A program made the position numbers and the translations under genes. This document shows positions 10,996 to 23,862 of a stretch of DNA of 64,000 nt, piece by piece. This DNA is from Lasiosphaeria ovina (Eukaryota > Ascomycota > Sordariomycetes > Sordariales > Lasiosphaeriaceae). Under the pieces are notes generated by a model. That model saw nothing but the letters and a program-made list of their open reading frames with translations, searched no databases and was not told where the DNA came from. Where the stretch lies: the NCBI GenBank assembly GCA_033439765.1, contig JAULSN010000001.1, forward strand, positions 310,001 to 374,000. Reading direction: 5' to 3'. The first letter of the stretch is position 1, and every line of letters begins with the position of its first letter.

Positions 10996-13900
10996 ATGGA
11001 TCCCATCACGAGCTTCTCGCTTGCCAGCGGTGCAGCGCAGTTGGCAGACTTCACCTTCAAGCTGATCTCCGGCACCACCGCCATATACAAGTCGGCCGAG
11101 GGTGCATCCGACGAAAATGCGTCCATTGAGGCCATCTCGGCCAGGTTGCAGACCCTTGCAGGCAATGTGGCCGACGCATCTGAGCTTGCAGAGGCCGGGC
11201 TGGTCGACAAAACCGTGGCCAACATAGCAAAGTCTTGCGGCGGTATGGCAAAGCAGCTACTTCACGCCCTCGACCAGTTGAAAACGGATGAAAAGACGGT
11301 CTGGAACAGCTTCTGGGCCGCCCTAAAGACTCTCTGGCAAAAGACCCGCATCCAGGATATGGTAGCCACCCTGAGCCGGGAACAGGCCTCTCTGGTCGTC
11401 CATCTGCAGTGGGGGATAGCGTACGTCTACGTTTCCCGGTTGTCCCTCGAGTGCGAAAGAGTCCTAGACTGACGCTTGATTGCAAGAAACAAACAATCAT
11501 CAATGCACGAAGCTCTCCGCCAGATTGACGAACGAACGCTGCAGCTAAGAATCGACCGCACCGAAACTCTACAGCACATCAGAGATACAATCAAGTTGGA
11601 AATAGCCAAAGCGAAAGCAGACATCAGCCAAGAGATAGCCAAGATCAAGGGTACGATTGGTTGTAACCACGACTTTCAGACATGACTCCGAAACTAACGC
11701 TGTCACCAGACGTGCAGACGACCGAGTCAGGCCAACCAATTGTACTAAACGAAGATACAAAGGTTGTGAGGCTTGTGAATGTCGTAGCTAGCCTTGTCGT
11801 CACTGCACAGCAACGCAATGACCAGCACGCTTTTCTATCCACCCTCTATTTCGACACCATCATGGCACGCCAGGCCGGCATCAGAGAAGCTCACCCCCAG
11901 ACCTTTGACTGTAAGATCGGTTCTTCTTAACAGTGATTTATTTACTAGAATACTAATCCTCGAATTCCCTAATAAAAAGGGGCCTTTCGTGACAACATGC
12001 CGGATGGGACGCCTCTTTCTCTCAACTCGTGGCTGAGAAGCGGCAGCGGCATCTTTTGGATCCGGGGGAAAGCGGGCTCGGGGAAATCAACCCTCACAAA
12101 GTTTGTCATCCAGAGTCCCTTCACACGCACCATCCTCAAAGCGTGGGCTGGGAGAGACGAACTAGTCATCGCCAACCACTTCTTCTGGAATTCCGGATCA
12201 AAGCTGCAGATGTCACAGACTGGACTGTTCCGGACTCTGCTCTTCGAGATGCTCCGGCACTGTCCCGAGGTAATTCCTCAAATCTGCAAAGCCATGCCCC
12301 ACGTCACCGAAGACTCGTACCAGTGGACCACCGAGGACCTACTCCTTGTTATGGAGGTTGTATCGAGCCAGAAAATACCCAAGAAGTTCTGCTTTTTCAT
12401 TGACGGGCTGGACGAGTACGAAGGAGACCACTACCATCTCATTGATATGCTACAGAGACTGGTGTCGTTTGGCAAGGCCAAGATCTGCTGCTCCAGCCGG
12501 CCGTGGACCTGCTTCATTGACGCATTTGGCGAGAGTCAAGACAGGCTGCTCAAGCTCGAAGATCTTACCAAAAATGATATCAGGAGATACGTCCAGGACA
12601 ACTTCGACAAGCACCCTCAGTTCCTCAAGCACCACTACGACCCAGAGTACAAGAACCTCGTCGATGACGTTGTCGGGAGGGCGCACGGCGTGTTCCTCTG
12701 GGTGTTTCTCGTGGTCCGGTCGTTGCGGGATGGCCTAACCTATGCCGACCGCGTCTCGGATCTCCAAAAGCGGCTCGACACGCTCCCGCCAGACCTGGAA
12801 ACCTTTTTCCAGCATATTCTCGACTCGGTCGACCCCTTCTACCGACAGCAGTCGTCCGAAGTGTTCCTTCTAGCAGCTTACGCGCCCGAGTCGCTGCCGC
12901 TGCCCATCTACCACATCCTGGACAACATCGACGACAGCCCGTCAAAGCTGCTGTCCATGTCGCTCACGGCACGCGATCTGGGCTCGGCCGGTTCGTGGAA
13001 GGACAAGATGGCGCGCCGGCTCGACGCGCGAACCAAGGGCCTCATCGAAGTGATTAGGTCCCATGACAACGGTGACCCAGTTCCGCCGCAGTTCCGACAC
13101 GTGCAGATGCGCGCCGAGTTCCTACACCGCACGGTGCGCGACTTTTTGCTCACAGGCGACGTCAACACCATGCTTCGCGGGCGGTGCCGCGCCGACTTTT
13201 CTCCTGCCACGCGCCTCAGCCAGGCGTTCTTGGTTCTGCTTCGCTCGTCGGAAATCATCCGTGCCCCGGGCATCGCCGACTACGTCGAGAGCTTCGCGTA
13301 CTTCGCGTGGCGGATCGAGCAGGAACAGAACGCGGCGCCACCGATGGCCCTGATGAAGGCCGCCGAGGCCGCCCTGGCCAAGCTCGACTGGACGCGCCCA
13401 GCTGACCCGCACAAGCATAATCTGCGCCCCCTGTCGCTGTTCGCGCTGGCCCTCAGCCGTGGGATCTACTTGTACGCGACCGCGCTGCTGAATCTGGAAC
13501 CCGACGAGCGCTTAAAAGCGGAAATCTCCAAGAACGAAAGCCCGCTTCTAAGCCTTGTCATCCTGCCGTTCGACGCGGCGCCGTACCACCGGTGGAGCAT
13601 TTCGGTAGAGTTCGTGCAGTTGCTGCTCGAGCAGGGGGCGTCGCCGAGCGCGCGGCCGACGCGCAACGAGAGCACGCCGTTCGAGATGTTCCTGGGCGAG
13701 CTGAAGAAGCGGCCGCTGCGCGCCGTGTGGAAGGACGAGCTGGGGCTCGAGTACGCGGGCGCCAAGGCCGTGCTGGGCGCCATGATTGCCAAGGGCGCGC
13801 CGCTCAACCGCCTGCCCGAGGCTAAGGAGATCATAAGATCGAGGTTCGACATGCAGGATGCCGAGTACCTGCTCAGCCTGTCGCCCATGGCGCCCGCCAC

Positions 13901-14132
13901 GCCGGCCGCGCTCGCGCTGAGGGCCAAGGAGATGTCCAAGCGCAAGTCGGCGACGGTGGGGGCCGGGCAGGAACAGGCGCCCCCGCCGTCGAGCCCGGGG
14001 CGGCTGTCGGCGAAGCCGGAGAAGGCGGATGCCTCTCCGAAGAGGGCGGATCATAACAAGACGGCTGGGCTGACGGCGAGGTGGCGCGGGCTGCTTTCGA
14101 AGAAGGACCAGTCCGTGGGAACTACGCCATGA
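10996..14132 (+). CDS. NACHT/STAND (NLR-like) protein, 980 aa, 4 exons
   Basis: Exons 10996-11420, 11487-11650, 11710-11910 and 11980-14132 join in phase to 981 codons including stop. The last intron has a TACTAAT branch. The N-terminal ~200 residues are helical (MDPITSFSLASGAAQLADF start), as in fungal STAND proteins. The NACHT NTPase follows: Walker A GKAGSGKST (~293-301), Walker B FCFFIDGLDEY (~400-410) and CCSSRPW (~433-439). After it comes a helical region like the conserved module downstream of NACHT in many fungal NLRs, then a stretch with weak ankyrin-like pieces (EFVQLLLEQGASPSARPTRN). Such proteins oligomerise on nucleotide exchange and trigger defence or incompatibility cell death. 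Unlike many fungal NLRs there is no clear WD40, TPR or regular ANK array. The C-terminus is Lys/Ala/Pro-rich. Confidence 0.88.
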
Positions 14133-15358
14133 CGGCACTCGCGAGCCATGTATTTACGCTATATATACGCCCCCTTTATTTTGTCGATATACCCGTTCTA
14201 ACTGGATTCCTGGAGTTTGGGCTCTATTTAGTTGCTTCTGATTGTGAACCCCTCTCTTTTTATTTTAAATTCGCCAGAAGTTCTTAACCTTGACTCAACG
14301 CGCATCTCGTCTTGGTCCAGCGCTAAGAATAAGAAGCCTGCAGGTTGTACTCCGTAACGAGGAGTGCTAAAGGCGGATGGAGGCAAACTTTTACCGGCAA
14401 CGTAATCATTGCAACCTTTCCGGTTCCTCTTTGGGAAAGCGTCGCGAAAGCCTCTCAAATGCCAAACGCACCCGACGAAGTGCTCTGGCTTGCGTAGTGC
14501 ACTCGCTTGAACTTCCCTGCCTAGGTCTAGCACAGCATAAGGCATACGTATGCTGTGTGTATCCATCCGAGATGCCAATCAGCCAAGGAGCCTCGCTTTG
14601 TAGCACCGATGACCTACCCAGGTTATCTCCAGTGCAACGCAGGTCAATTTCTAGGCCCAGGAAACCCAACACACCTAGACTACAAATTGAGAGGCAGTGC
14701 ATCGAGCCCGCAGCCTTGGCACCGCATCACCTCGCTTAGTGGAGGGGTCGGACGAAAATGCACTTGTCGTCCTTGTCGCGTGCCCGCCTGCGCGGTTCCC
14801 ATTGGCGAGGCGGGAAGAAAAGCTTGGAGAAAGCTTCTTTCGCGCTGTCGATCTGGGGTCACTAATGCGATACCGAGATGGGCGAGATAGGCTGTGCGGA
14901 ATCAGCCTTTGGTCGCGTACCCCCACCACCCACAAACAACTAAACCAGGCAGCGCGGGGTTCTCTCGGTGGCCAAAAACGGCCGTCTGACGCAAGCAAAA
15001 GATCCTGTCAGTTGAGATGGATGATTGATCCTAGCCTGGCGGCAAAGCGCTCCGCATCCATGCGTATCACATAAGACGGGCTCTTCCAGGTCGCCTGCGG
15101 CCTTCGCTCCCTTCCAAGTTAGGTAAGTTACCGTATTCGAGAACAGAAAGCCTCGGCGACGGGCAGGCGCAGACAAGTGCAGTGGGGACTCCACCGTAAT
15201 CCGTGCTCCGTGCAGGGCGTCCCGCTCGGAATTAAGACTCGACATCCATTAAAGTCAATTCGATCCCCGATCCCCGCACTCCCCTGACCCGACCCCGCTT
15301 CCAACCGACCCAGCGCGCTGTTGCATCACTGCAGCCAAGCAACCTCCGTCTGCCCATC
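14133..15358. other. Intergenic region upstream of the GRDP-like gene
   Basis: AT-rich just after the NACHT stop, then mixed composition. No supported gene or RNA. The last ~200 bases are pyrimidine-rich, as expected of a fungal promoter/5' leader. Confidence 0.4.
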
Positions 15359-18079
15359 ATGTCGAAACGGTTGTCGCTGTTCAAGAAGCTCAGCGGCGAC
15401 GGCCCAGTCGACGCCCCGCCGGCATACAATGCCATCTCCAACGACGCGCAGCTGGCGGACGGCCGTGTGCCGTCGGACCTGGCAGTGCCGCCCGTCGACG
15501 AGCCCGTCAACCTGGAAGCCGCCTTTGAGAAGCTGAACCTGTCCGACACCCCCGCCAACCCCACCGTCCCAACCTGCCTCGCCCACTTGAAGCTGCTGTT
15601 TGCCATCCAGTCCATGAAGGAGGATGTCGGCTACACGGACGGTCTGTGGGGCTTGTGGGATTCACGCGTCGGACCGCTCGACCGTCTGGCAGTGGGCACC
15701 GAAAAGAAGGGTGCCGCCGCAGCGGCCGCCTCCGCTGACGCCCAGCCGACTCCAGAGCAGCTGGCGCGAAATAAGCAGCTCGAGCTTCTGAGCCAAGTCC
15801 GCGAGAAGCGCTGGGCCCTGTTCGTCGCGCGCGCCGTCGAACGTTATGAAGTATGGTGGAAGTCGCTTCGAGGAAAGCCGCTGACGGAGCGGGACATGGA
15901 CATCGCTGGCTCAGAGTCGTACGAAAAATTCCCGAGCAGTCCCATCGTCCTCACGGAGTGGAGCGAGAAGTCGATGCTCCCACTTGGTAAGCAGTCCTCT
16001 CGGGAACCTCTTTTGCGCTGTTAACCCTAACCCTGGACAGATGTGCTCATGGTTTGGCACACGCACATGCTCAACCCTCGAGCGTTCCTCGAAGACGCCA
16101 TGCTCGCCGGGCTAAGGTCCTTGTGGACATCTGGAATGCCCTGGGAAACCGTTAACAAGGCCATCGACTCCGACTTTGCGTACAAGGTCTCTGACGACTG
16201 CAAGGCTTATTGGGTCGCCGGGACGGGTCTTTCTTGGGAAAACGCAGACGATCCTCTGATCAAGAACCTGCGATGCCCCCGCTGCAACACGTGGCTCCAG
16301 ATCCCATGGACGACCTGCGGTCTTCCCGAGGATCATAAACCCGGCGGCGAAGATCCCGGGCTCATCGGGAACGGCTACGGCGACGGGAATCTCCAATATT
16401 TATGCTCGGGTTGCGGTATCAACATCCGTAAGGAGCTACTCGCAGCCGCCAAGTTTGTTCGAGACACGCAGGCCCTGCTCGGTCCAGAAAATCGGCCAAT
16501 GCCGGGAACTCTGCTGGATCCAAAATCGGGCATGCCTGAGCCCCCGCCGGTGCTCGAGAGTTTGCGCTCAGTTTTGCCTCGCACATTCCCTAACCGTCTT
16601 CTGAAGAGCGGCTGCAATTCCATCAGGACTCGCGTCACCAGCCTCATTACCTCATACACGTACCCAGACCCCACCATCGAGGATATCCGCAAAGAGATTG
16701 AGAAGGTCTTTGGGAATAGGCAGTGGCTGAGAGAGGTTGACGGGCTGGACAGGCTGGGAGCCATTTCGAGAAATGGCCCTCTGAGCCCGGTTGCGCGCAT
16801 TTGTGTCCGCAAGATGATGTCTCGGTACTGGGAAAACTTCGGCCACTTTGCCCTCGATCTCTCCGGGGGTGTTATGCGCCAAGGCATCTTCATCGAGAAA
16901 ATGTTCAAGCTGGACTGGCTGCACAGTCCCACGGCCACAGACACTATGGCGCGGCTGCTCGTCAAGTACGAGCGCTTCACTCAGATCATGCGCGCCAACC
17001 CCGGCCGCGTTGCGGTGCCCACGCTCGACGTTGATCTCGCCTGGCACACACACCAGCTCAGCCCAAGCATGTACTACCACTTCACCACCAGCCGGGTCAA
17101 GAAATTCACCGACCACGACGACAAGATCGACGAGAACACGCTCAACCTCCAGTTTGAGTGGACAAGCAAGGAGTACCAGGACCGGTTCGGCGAGGTGTAC
17201 AGCGAGTGCACGTGTTGGTACTGCGAGTGTAAGAGGGTTCGCTTGTCCGGCTATCATTTGCCTTGTGCTAACAGTTCCTGCGAATCTCTGAAGCTATTCG
17301 ATCTTCTCACATAAACCCGGTGGGCAAAGTCCTCGGGATGTCCAAGCAAGAGAAGCGTATGTCTCCCAGCCCCTTTTACTCGCCACATCATATATATCTG
17401 GCTTCGGCCCCGCTAACGCATGTTGCTCCCGCTTGTCTCGCGCAGTGGCCGAGAACTTCCACACGTCCGGCGCAGCGCAGTTCTGCCCGCCTGAAAACTC
17501 GGCACACATTTCGGCGCACAACTCGGTGCGGGCCATGACGGATCCGCGCCTCCATGGCCCGATGAGCGCGGCGCGCCAGCGTGTTCAGGCGCAGCTCGCC
17601 GCGCTACAGCAGCGGCGCCTCGATACCGCCTACGCCAAAGCCCAGGCCCGTGCTGCAAAGAAGGGCCGCCGCATCCCACCCCGGGATGAATACTACGATC
17701 ATTGGGGGTACCCCTACGCTTACTACGGCCCCTACATGTACCCACTTTGGTGGACCCCCGGCCTCTACTATGGCTGGTATCCCGCGTACGTCGCGGCCTG
17801 CGCCGGTGGTGCCGGCTGGGGCAGCTGCGCGGCGGGCACGTGCGGCGGCGGCGTCGCGGCAGGAGCTTGTGGTGGGGCAGGGGTAAGTTTACATTCCTGC
17901 CGTCGGGTCCGACCGTTAACAAGCGCATGTCTACTAACCACGTTTCTCTACTGCAGGGCTGCGGTGGAGATGGAGCCGGCGGATCGGGCGGTTGCGGGGG
18001 CGGGGGTGGAGGCTGCGGAGGCGGAGGCGGAGGCGGGTGCGGTGGAGGTTGCGGGGGCGGCTGTGGCGGTGGGTCCTAA
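15359..18079 (+). CDS. GRDP-like (glycine-rich domain-containing) protein, 812 aa, 5 exons
   Basis: Exons 15359-15986, 16041-17228, 17294-17356, 17446-17882 and 17957-18079 join in phase to 813 codons. The GRDP-like family (PF07173 type) is recognised from two histidine motifs, LMVWHTHMLNPRAF (start of exon 2) and DVDLAWHTHQLSPSMYYHF, and from WYCESIRSSH near the junction of exons 2 and 3. Between them are CXXC pairs (CPRCNTWLQIPW and YLCSGCGINI) that could bind metal. The C-terminus is a Tyr/Trp/Gly-rich stretch (EYYDHWGYPYAYYGPYMYPL) followed by a Gly/Cys tail with repeated CGGG units. Molecular function is not established for fungal members. Intron 1 contains the telomere-like string TTAACCCTAACCCTGG just before its acceptor. 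Confidence 0.88.
16021..16035. repeat. Telomere-like (CCCTAA)2 inside intron 1
   Basis: TTAACCCTAACCCTG lies immediately before the acceptor cag at 16038-16040. It may also serve as the branch-point region (CTAAC). Confidence 0.8.
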
Positions 18080-21000
18080 TTTCCGTTTCCTTCTGTGTCT
18101 ATATTTTCATATCATTATTACTTGGTTGAAGAAACCACCGTTGACGCAATACGCAGGCTAAACCATCCGAGAATTTGTTTCAACTACCTTGGCAGAAAGG
18201 GATACTCCTGGCGTTAGTGAGGTGGTTATGCGGGTGCGTATTCCTTGTTCCTGGTAAAAGCTTTTTACCTTCAACGGCGTCATTTACGATAAGGGGTATT
18301 AATCGAGGATGTTTCTGTTATGTATTAGTTCTTGGCTGGAAAACACGTGATATACCAATGGGCCAGCGAGCTACAATATTTGCGTTGATGATAATCAATC
18401 AACTGTATTTTGGCAAATATTACCTCTACTCAATTTGCGGATTTGTTGTTCCAGGCTTTATGGTCACTAGTCTGTATTGGGATAGCAGTGTGCGGTGCTT
18501 TGTCTCTGTACCTATAGGTGCGTGGATTTGTTCTGCTTGTTGCCGAGGCAGCTAGTCTAGACCAGCTTGTCGAAAGACTGCCCAGTGTGTGTTCCCGGGG
18601 CAAGGCAGGCGGCAGTCGCAGCCAAATCACCCTCGAGCTCAGAGTACCCTGAAAGAACGGGTGGTTGGGTTGTTATTGTCATTCGTTCCTTTAATTAGGC
18701 AATTATTGTAGACATTTATGGAAATTTGGTGAACAGGGACTGAGCACAAACATGATAGGGGTAACCTCTGGCAAATTCACTATCTTGGCGTGTCGTTTCT
18801 CACAATGACTTAGACATAATCACATTATCACTATATCATGGTTTCATGAGCGTTGAACGATAAACGTGGCACGGCTTTTCTATCACATCTTGCGTTTCGT
18901 CTCCGACCCAGACTCAGGCCCAGTCACGTTGATCAGGATATGAGCGTGTGATGTGACGGCACGGCTCTTGCTGATCACATCATCTTTTTGCTGTCAAGGC
19001 AGTACAAAAGTAAATGATCAATGACTGATGAGGAAACGCGGTGTGCCGAACCTCGCCGTCACAGGGTTGCAGGGCGCCAGTGCCGACCCAACTGTTGCTA
19101 CACTGTATCATCTGCCCGAGCCAGGACAGCAGCCGACAGACCATGGCAGCTCGGTATGTTGCTTAGAAAGCAGTCATTTATCTAGGTACCTGTGGGCGTC
19201 TTGGCGTGACGAACAAGAGCCTGAAATATTGCCCACAGAACTCAAAGCCTTCATAGTCCACAAGAGTAGAAAGCTCCGTGTACCACCTCGCCGCTAGGCA
19301 CGCTTCCAAGTTCCATGTGACAGAAGCACTCGTCCCAATGTTAACGGGAGCCATCAGGCGCCAGGCTACCCCACGGAGAGGAGGCGTACTCGCATATGTA
19401 CCTACCTCAATCACAGCAGTGTCACGCGAACCACACACCCCCTCCAAGGCTCCAATTAGTGGTGTAGAGGGAGGTGCGGAGGAGGTGAAATGGTGTGGCT
19501 CGGTTCTGGCGAGTGACGCCGGAGCAGGAAGACCTGCATGTCGAGGCTACGTACTCCGCAGGCGTAGCACGGCGCATATGGAGGATGGTGGGCAGAGGGC
19601 TTTCGGGAAAGATGATCCTTGCAGACTGCAGATCTACCGAATACTTCGGAGCTTGGGGTGTCCGATCCTAAGAGCGCTCTCTACTCTCTACGGTAGGCAA
19701 GGCAGTCGTCCGGCTCGGGGTCAAAATATTCGAGTGAAAAGCGGTTCCCTGAGATGGTGCTTGCAGCTTGACGGCATCTGCTTCCTAGGCGAAGCTACAC
19801 CGAGCTGCGAGGCGAGTGCTAGAAAGATACGAGGGATGTGACAAGCGGAGCTCGTGGAGTGTTCTCGAATGCTGCTATGTCACCCCTCCCCTTCTTGCTT
19901 GCTTAAGACGTACCCCCAACGGGTCACTCGCATATCAAATATTATCTGCAGCAAGGCAGCAAGCCCTGACCCTCTTAACCCGAGGGAGTGGGTGGTGGTG
20001 GGGCCTCATCTCTTTGTGTTTGCGCCAGGTCTGGGCGGGAACACAAAGGGGGAGGGGACAGAGTCAATGTCCGCAGACCCGACAGCTTGGTTCGTGTTTC
20101 CTGGCTGTTGCCTTGGCTGCGGTGACATGCGGAGTGCACCAAGCGGCTTACGCCCCTTGCCCGTCGTCCCGACAGTGCGGTACCACAACGGATAGCGGCC
20201 TACGCTTCGACCAAGCTTGGATTGGGCTGGGCGTCCCGACCTGCTGGTACGGGTATTATTGGCTGCGTGGTGATGGATGCGTGGGTACCGGTAGACTGGA
20301 ACGGGGGGCCTGAGCCGAACACACCGCCTCGAGCAAGCACGGAGAAGAAGTGAGCTCCTGCAGGCTAATCGGCTATGTGGTTCCAATAATGGGTCGGCAG
20401 TCTTTCTGTTGATTCGCATTGGTGGGTTTTGGGCCGTCCTGAGCGGGGGTTTGGCAGGATTTCTGCACGGTGAATACTTCACATGCGACTCTGGCAGTTT
20501 GGCCAGTGGCAGTGCTGGATCCTTTACAGCTGCAGCTTCATTGCCCTTCATCAGAAGACTCCAAACTTCCAGTTCAAGTTTACCTTATCCGAGCGGGCAA
20601 GTAGAGCCACGGGAGGATCAAGACTGCATTGACTCTTATATGGCCGTGTCGATTTTTGTTTCCAAAAAGGACGACTCAAATTATCAGCTGCAGGACTTGA
20701 AACTGGGTAGAGTGGGGGGCTTGGCTGGCCCGGTCAGCACCACCGAGGCGGGAAGTAATGAAAAGGGAAGGAGGCACTGCACGGACTGCTCCTTCTGGTT
20801 CTCGCCTGGAAACATGAAGTTCGTCTCTGTGCTTGCTTTCTCGGCACTCACCGAGCGTGCGTGAGAATCCCTAGGTACTCTTTCTCTCCGCTGGTACTGT
20901 ACGTAGAGACTGATGCCGAGGGGGGCCAGCTGACGATCCGCGAGTCAGGGACGTGGACGACTTAAGCACTTTGCAAACTGCTGCACTTGACTGGCGTACG

Positions 21001-22482
21001 GTGATGTGCATGCATCGTGCGGGAATAATGATGGCAGGAACGGCGATGTGGTCTACTTCAGTCCAATGGGGTTGCAGTCTGTTCCATTTCGCGATGCAAT
21101 TCCGTGCGTCTGAAGATGGATCAGAGCCTCGACCCAAACTGTCGGGGCGCCAGTGGTGTGAGCAGCCTAGCGAGGCACGGCCCACGGCCCTCGGCCCAGA
21201 CAGCCCACGGAGGGTCTACGGCCAGACTTACCCATGCCATGTCGAAGCCGGACATGGTGGGGTGGGCTGGTCGCGCAGCAAACCAGGGTGGCTCGAGCCA
21301 TGGCAGCTTGGAAACAGGCTTGAAAGGGCAGCTTTCGGGCAACGAAAACGACCCGTGTCGCGCCGCAGCCACCGCCTGCCGCGGGGCCGCACCATTGGGC
21401 AGATTTCATGTTATCCCATTGAACGCTTTTCCCAGTTTGGGTCGCTGTCCTACCCCATCCTGCAGGCAGGGAACGCTCCCCGGTCCCCGCGTCTCTTGAC
21501 TGGCCAGTGAACGGAGAGCCGCCCCCCCAGCGCGGGCCACACCCCATGTCCAGCTCCCCAATTGCTGCCCCCTTGTGCTCCTGGTCTGGATCAGGAAATC
21601 GCGGATCGGGGGCAGTGGGGCAGCCTGGAGCTGGGAGCTCGTTGCTTTTTTTTCTTTTTTTTTTTCCTTTGCTCACGTCGTCCTCCTACTCCCCGACTGA
21701 GCCGAAAAAAGCAAAGTACCGCAAGCGCATGGGTCACATCACGAACTTGGCAAGCCCGGCGGCCCAGGCGGTGGAAAAAAAGTGGAAGTTGCGAACCACA
21801 GAATCTGGTGCGAACCACCGAGTCCACGGCACGACGCTTCCTTGGAGCTCTTCTCAAGTTCTCATCGCCTTTCCCCCCCTGGAGGCCGGGTCAGTGCTTG
21901 ACTGCCGTCGCCTTCTCAGCCGCCTCAAGCCCTTGGTCTTGACCCCCAAGCAACCAGATTGTATTTCTTTTCGAATTCCGAATGATTGCCCGTGCCCCTC
22001 TCGCACAGGCATCAGTCAAGTCCCGGGCTCTTGGTTCAATCCCCCCAGTAGACACTGGGCCGTAGCCGTCGCTGCCCCCCTGCGACCTGCGTCACGCAAA
22101 ACTCATCTTGCATCCCGTTCCCTCCCGTCTCTCTCTTTCCGAGTCTGCTTCCTTTTTCCGTTCCCAGCAGTCTGGGTCGCCTTTCTCCCTTGCGCAGCCC
22201 GAACCGTTCTGCTGGGACGGCTGCCACTCTTGTCCTGAGCCAAGGCGCGCCAATCTCGCCGAATGTCGCGAAGGAATAGACCCTACAAGAGGACTGGCGT
22301 CCCCATCTCGGCGCCTTGACCTCTCCTATTTCTAGACGGTGTCGGTCTCCCCTCGACTACCAGTCGAGGACCATCTCGTGGCTGTCACCCCATCACCTCC
22401 TGCGCGGCCTTTCGTCTGATCCTGTCCGCCATTCAACTACTCGCCAACTACCTCCTCGTACAGCCCTCGCCCAGCGCACACA
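18080..22482. other. Large (4.4 kb) region without a supported gene
   Basis: Reading frames are short or have implausible composition. The AT-rich part is about 18080-19020. Pyrimidine-rich tracts, including a T-run at about 21645-21665 and C/T-rich DNA to 22480, look like the promoter and long 5' leader of the next gene. No repeats or RNA genes were recognised. Confidence 0.4.
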
Positions 22483-23862
22483 ATGGCTGTCTTTGACCCG
22501 ATCGACTTCTTCAGCATTGCTGACGGTCGCGACATTGTCATTGTCCACGAGACGGCGCGCCGAAGGCGAGGTTCTTCGCCTTCGTCCGTCGTCAGCTTCT
22601 CGTCTGTCCACGTTGACGAAGAATGGTTGGTTCCTCCCTCGCCCTTCCCGTCGCGACACGACGCCGCCTCTGACAGCCGGGTCTCGTACAGCGTGACACG
22701 CCCTCCATGGTTCTCCTCCAAAAACCCTCTCACGCCATTTGCTGGGCCTGGGTTGCCGTCCCCATCCGTCTCGGCCCAGCTAGTTTCCGAAGAATTTGAC
22801 GCTCAATTGGCCACTGCCGTCGACGGCCCATCCACTGCCACTTTGGGGGCCTTGGCCGCCGCAAATCGGACGTCCATTCCCATCACGCTTGCTCCCCTGG
22901 ATCGATTTACGAGGAACGCGGAGCGCCATGAGGAGATTGCCTTCTCCATGGCAGTAGGTGTTCGATGCGCACTGCCGTACCAAGATTACCTGCCCTGCCC
23001 AGGATCTGGTCCGGGTTCTGTCGCCGTGAGCACTTCGACGGAGAATATTGCCCCGTTCATCAACCACAACAACCTAGCCACTGAGCCCGCCTTCCTTGTT
23101 TGCCCCGAAAATGTCCTCGTCTTGGTTCCCGACCATGTCGTGCTTGCTCCGGCCCAGAGCCAGACCCAGACCCAGACCTTAGACCAACATCAGACCGACA
23201 GCCCGTCACCGCCGGCCACGACGGACAGGAGCCCCATGAGCCGGTATCTGGCAGTCGGGCAGCACCACGAGTGGCTCGCCGTTGTTCTTGAGCAGCAACA
23301 TCAGCCTTCTCATCAGCTCCGGCAGTTGGGCTCGCAAGAACCAGATTTGCCGCAACACATGGGAGCCGCACCAGATCAACCCAAGACGCCGCTCTCGTCA
23401 ATTTCCTTAAACCAGACTCGTACCACCCGTTCCGATCCGGTTGATCCTCCCGAGGCCCTCCCAACTTCCAAACGAAGGCAGAGCCACGGCCAACAAGGGA
23501 GCGAAATTGCAGTCGATGTGGACTGTGACTGTGACAACGCTTGCTCGTATGACCCCGGGGTCGTCAGGAAGTCAATGTGCGTCTCTGCGCCTTCATCTCC
23601 TGCCGTACAACCAGCTGATGTGAAGATTCTTCTCCGCGTTTGCAGTGACATGCGACGAGCTGAAAACGCCCCTGGTGAGACGGTGCCGCGTTCACATAGA
23701 CTGCCGAGACAGCGCCCGAGGCAGAATCAAAAGACTGGCGAATCATCTCCAGCTCGGAAAAGAGCCAGAGCAGAGGACTATCGCGGTACGAAAGGAGAGG
23801 AGTCATCCTTCCATGTTCCGCCCTGGGACACTTCGGAGGAACGGCCCGAGCTGTCCTTCTAA
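22483..23862 (+). CDS. Hypothetical disordered protein, 459 aa
   Basis: A single open frame starts at an ATG in good context after a pyrimidine-rich leader (MAVFDPIDFFSIADGRDIV). No family is recognised. The protein is rich in Ser, Pro, Gln and Arg, with a short QTQTQT stretch and His/Gln-rich patches mid-protein. A VDVDCDCDNAC motif lies near residue 350, and basic clusters near the C-terminus (RLPRQRPRQNQK, PARKRARAEDYR) could act as nuclear localisation signals. It could be a low-conservation nuclear or regulatory protein. An intron is possible but not required. Coding status is favoured by length and by the promoter-like upstream sequence. Confidence 0.55.
   Translation: MAVFDPIDFFSIADGRDIVIVHETARRRRGSSPSSVVSFSSVHVDEEWLVPPSPFPSRHDAASDSRVSYSVTRPPWFSSKNPLTPFAGPGLPSPSVSAQLVSEEFDAQLATAVDGPSTATLGALAAANRTSIPITLAPLDRFTRNAERHEEIAFSMAVGVRCALPYQDYLPCPGSGPGSVAVSTSTENIAPFINHNNLATEPAFLVCPENVLVLVPDHVVLAPAQSQTQTQTLDQHQTDSPSPPATTDRSPMSRYLAVGQHHEWLAVVLEQQHQPSHQLRQLGSQEPDLPQHMGAAPDQPKTPLSSISLNQTRTTRSDPVDPPEALPTSKRRQSHGQQGSEIAVDVDCDCDNACSYDPGVVRKSMCVSAPSSPAVQPADVKILLRVCSDMRRAENAPGETVPRSHRLPRQRPRQNQKTGESSPARKRARAEDYRGTKGEESSFHVPPWDTSEERPELSF

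Noticed and set aside
18175..18555. 126-codon hydrophobic frame
   Set aside because: AT-rich, with no homology pattern, in an otherwise gene-free stretch just after the GRDP-like gene. Probably 3' untranslated or intergenic.
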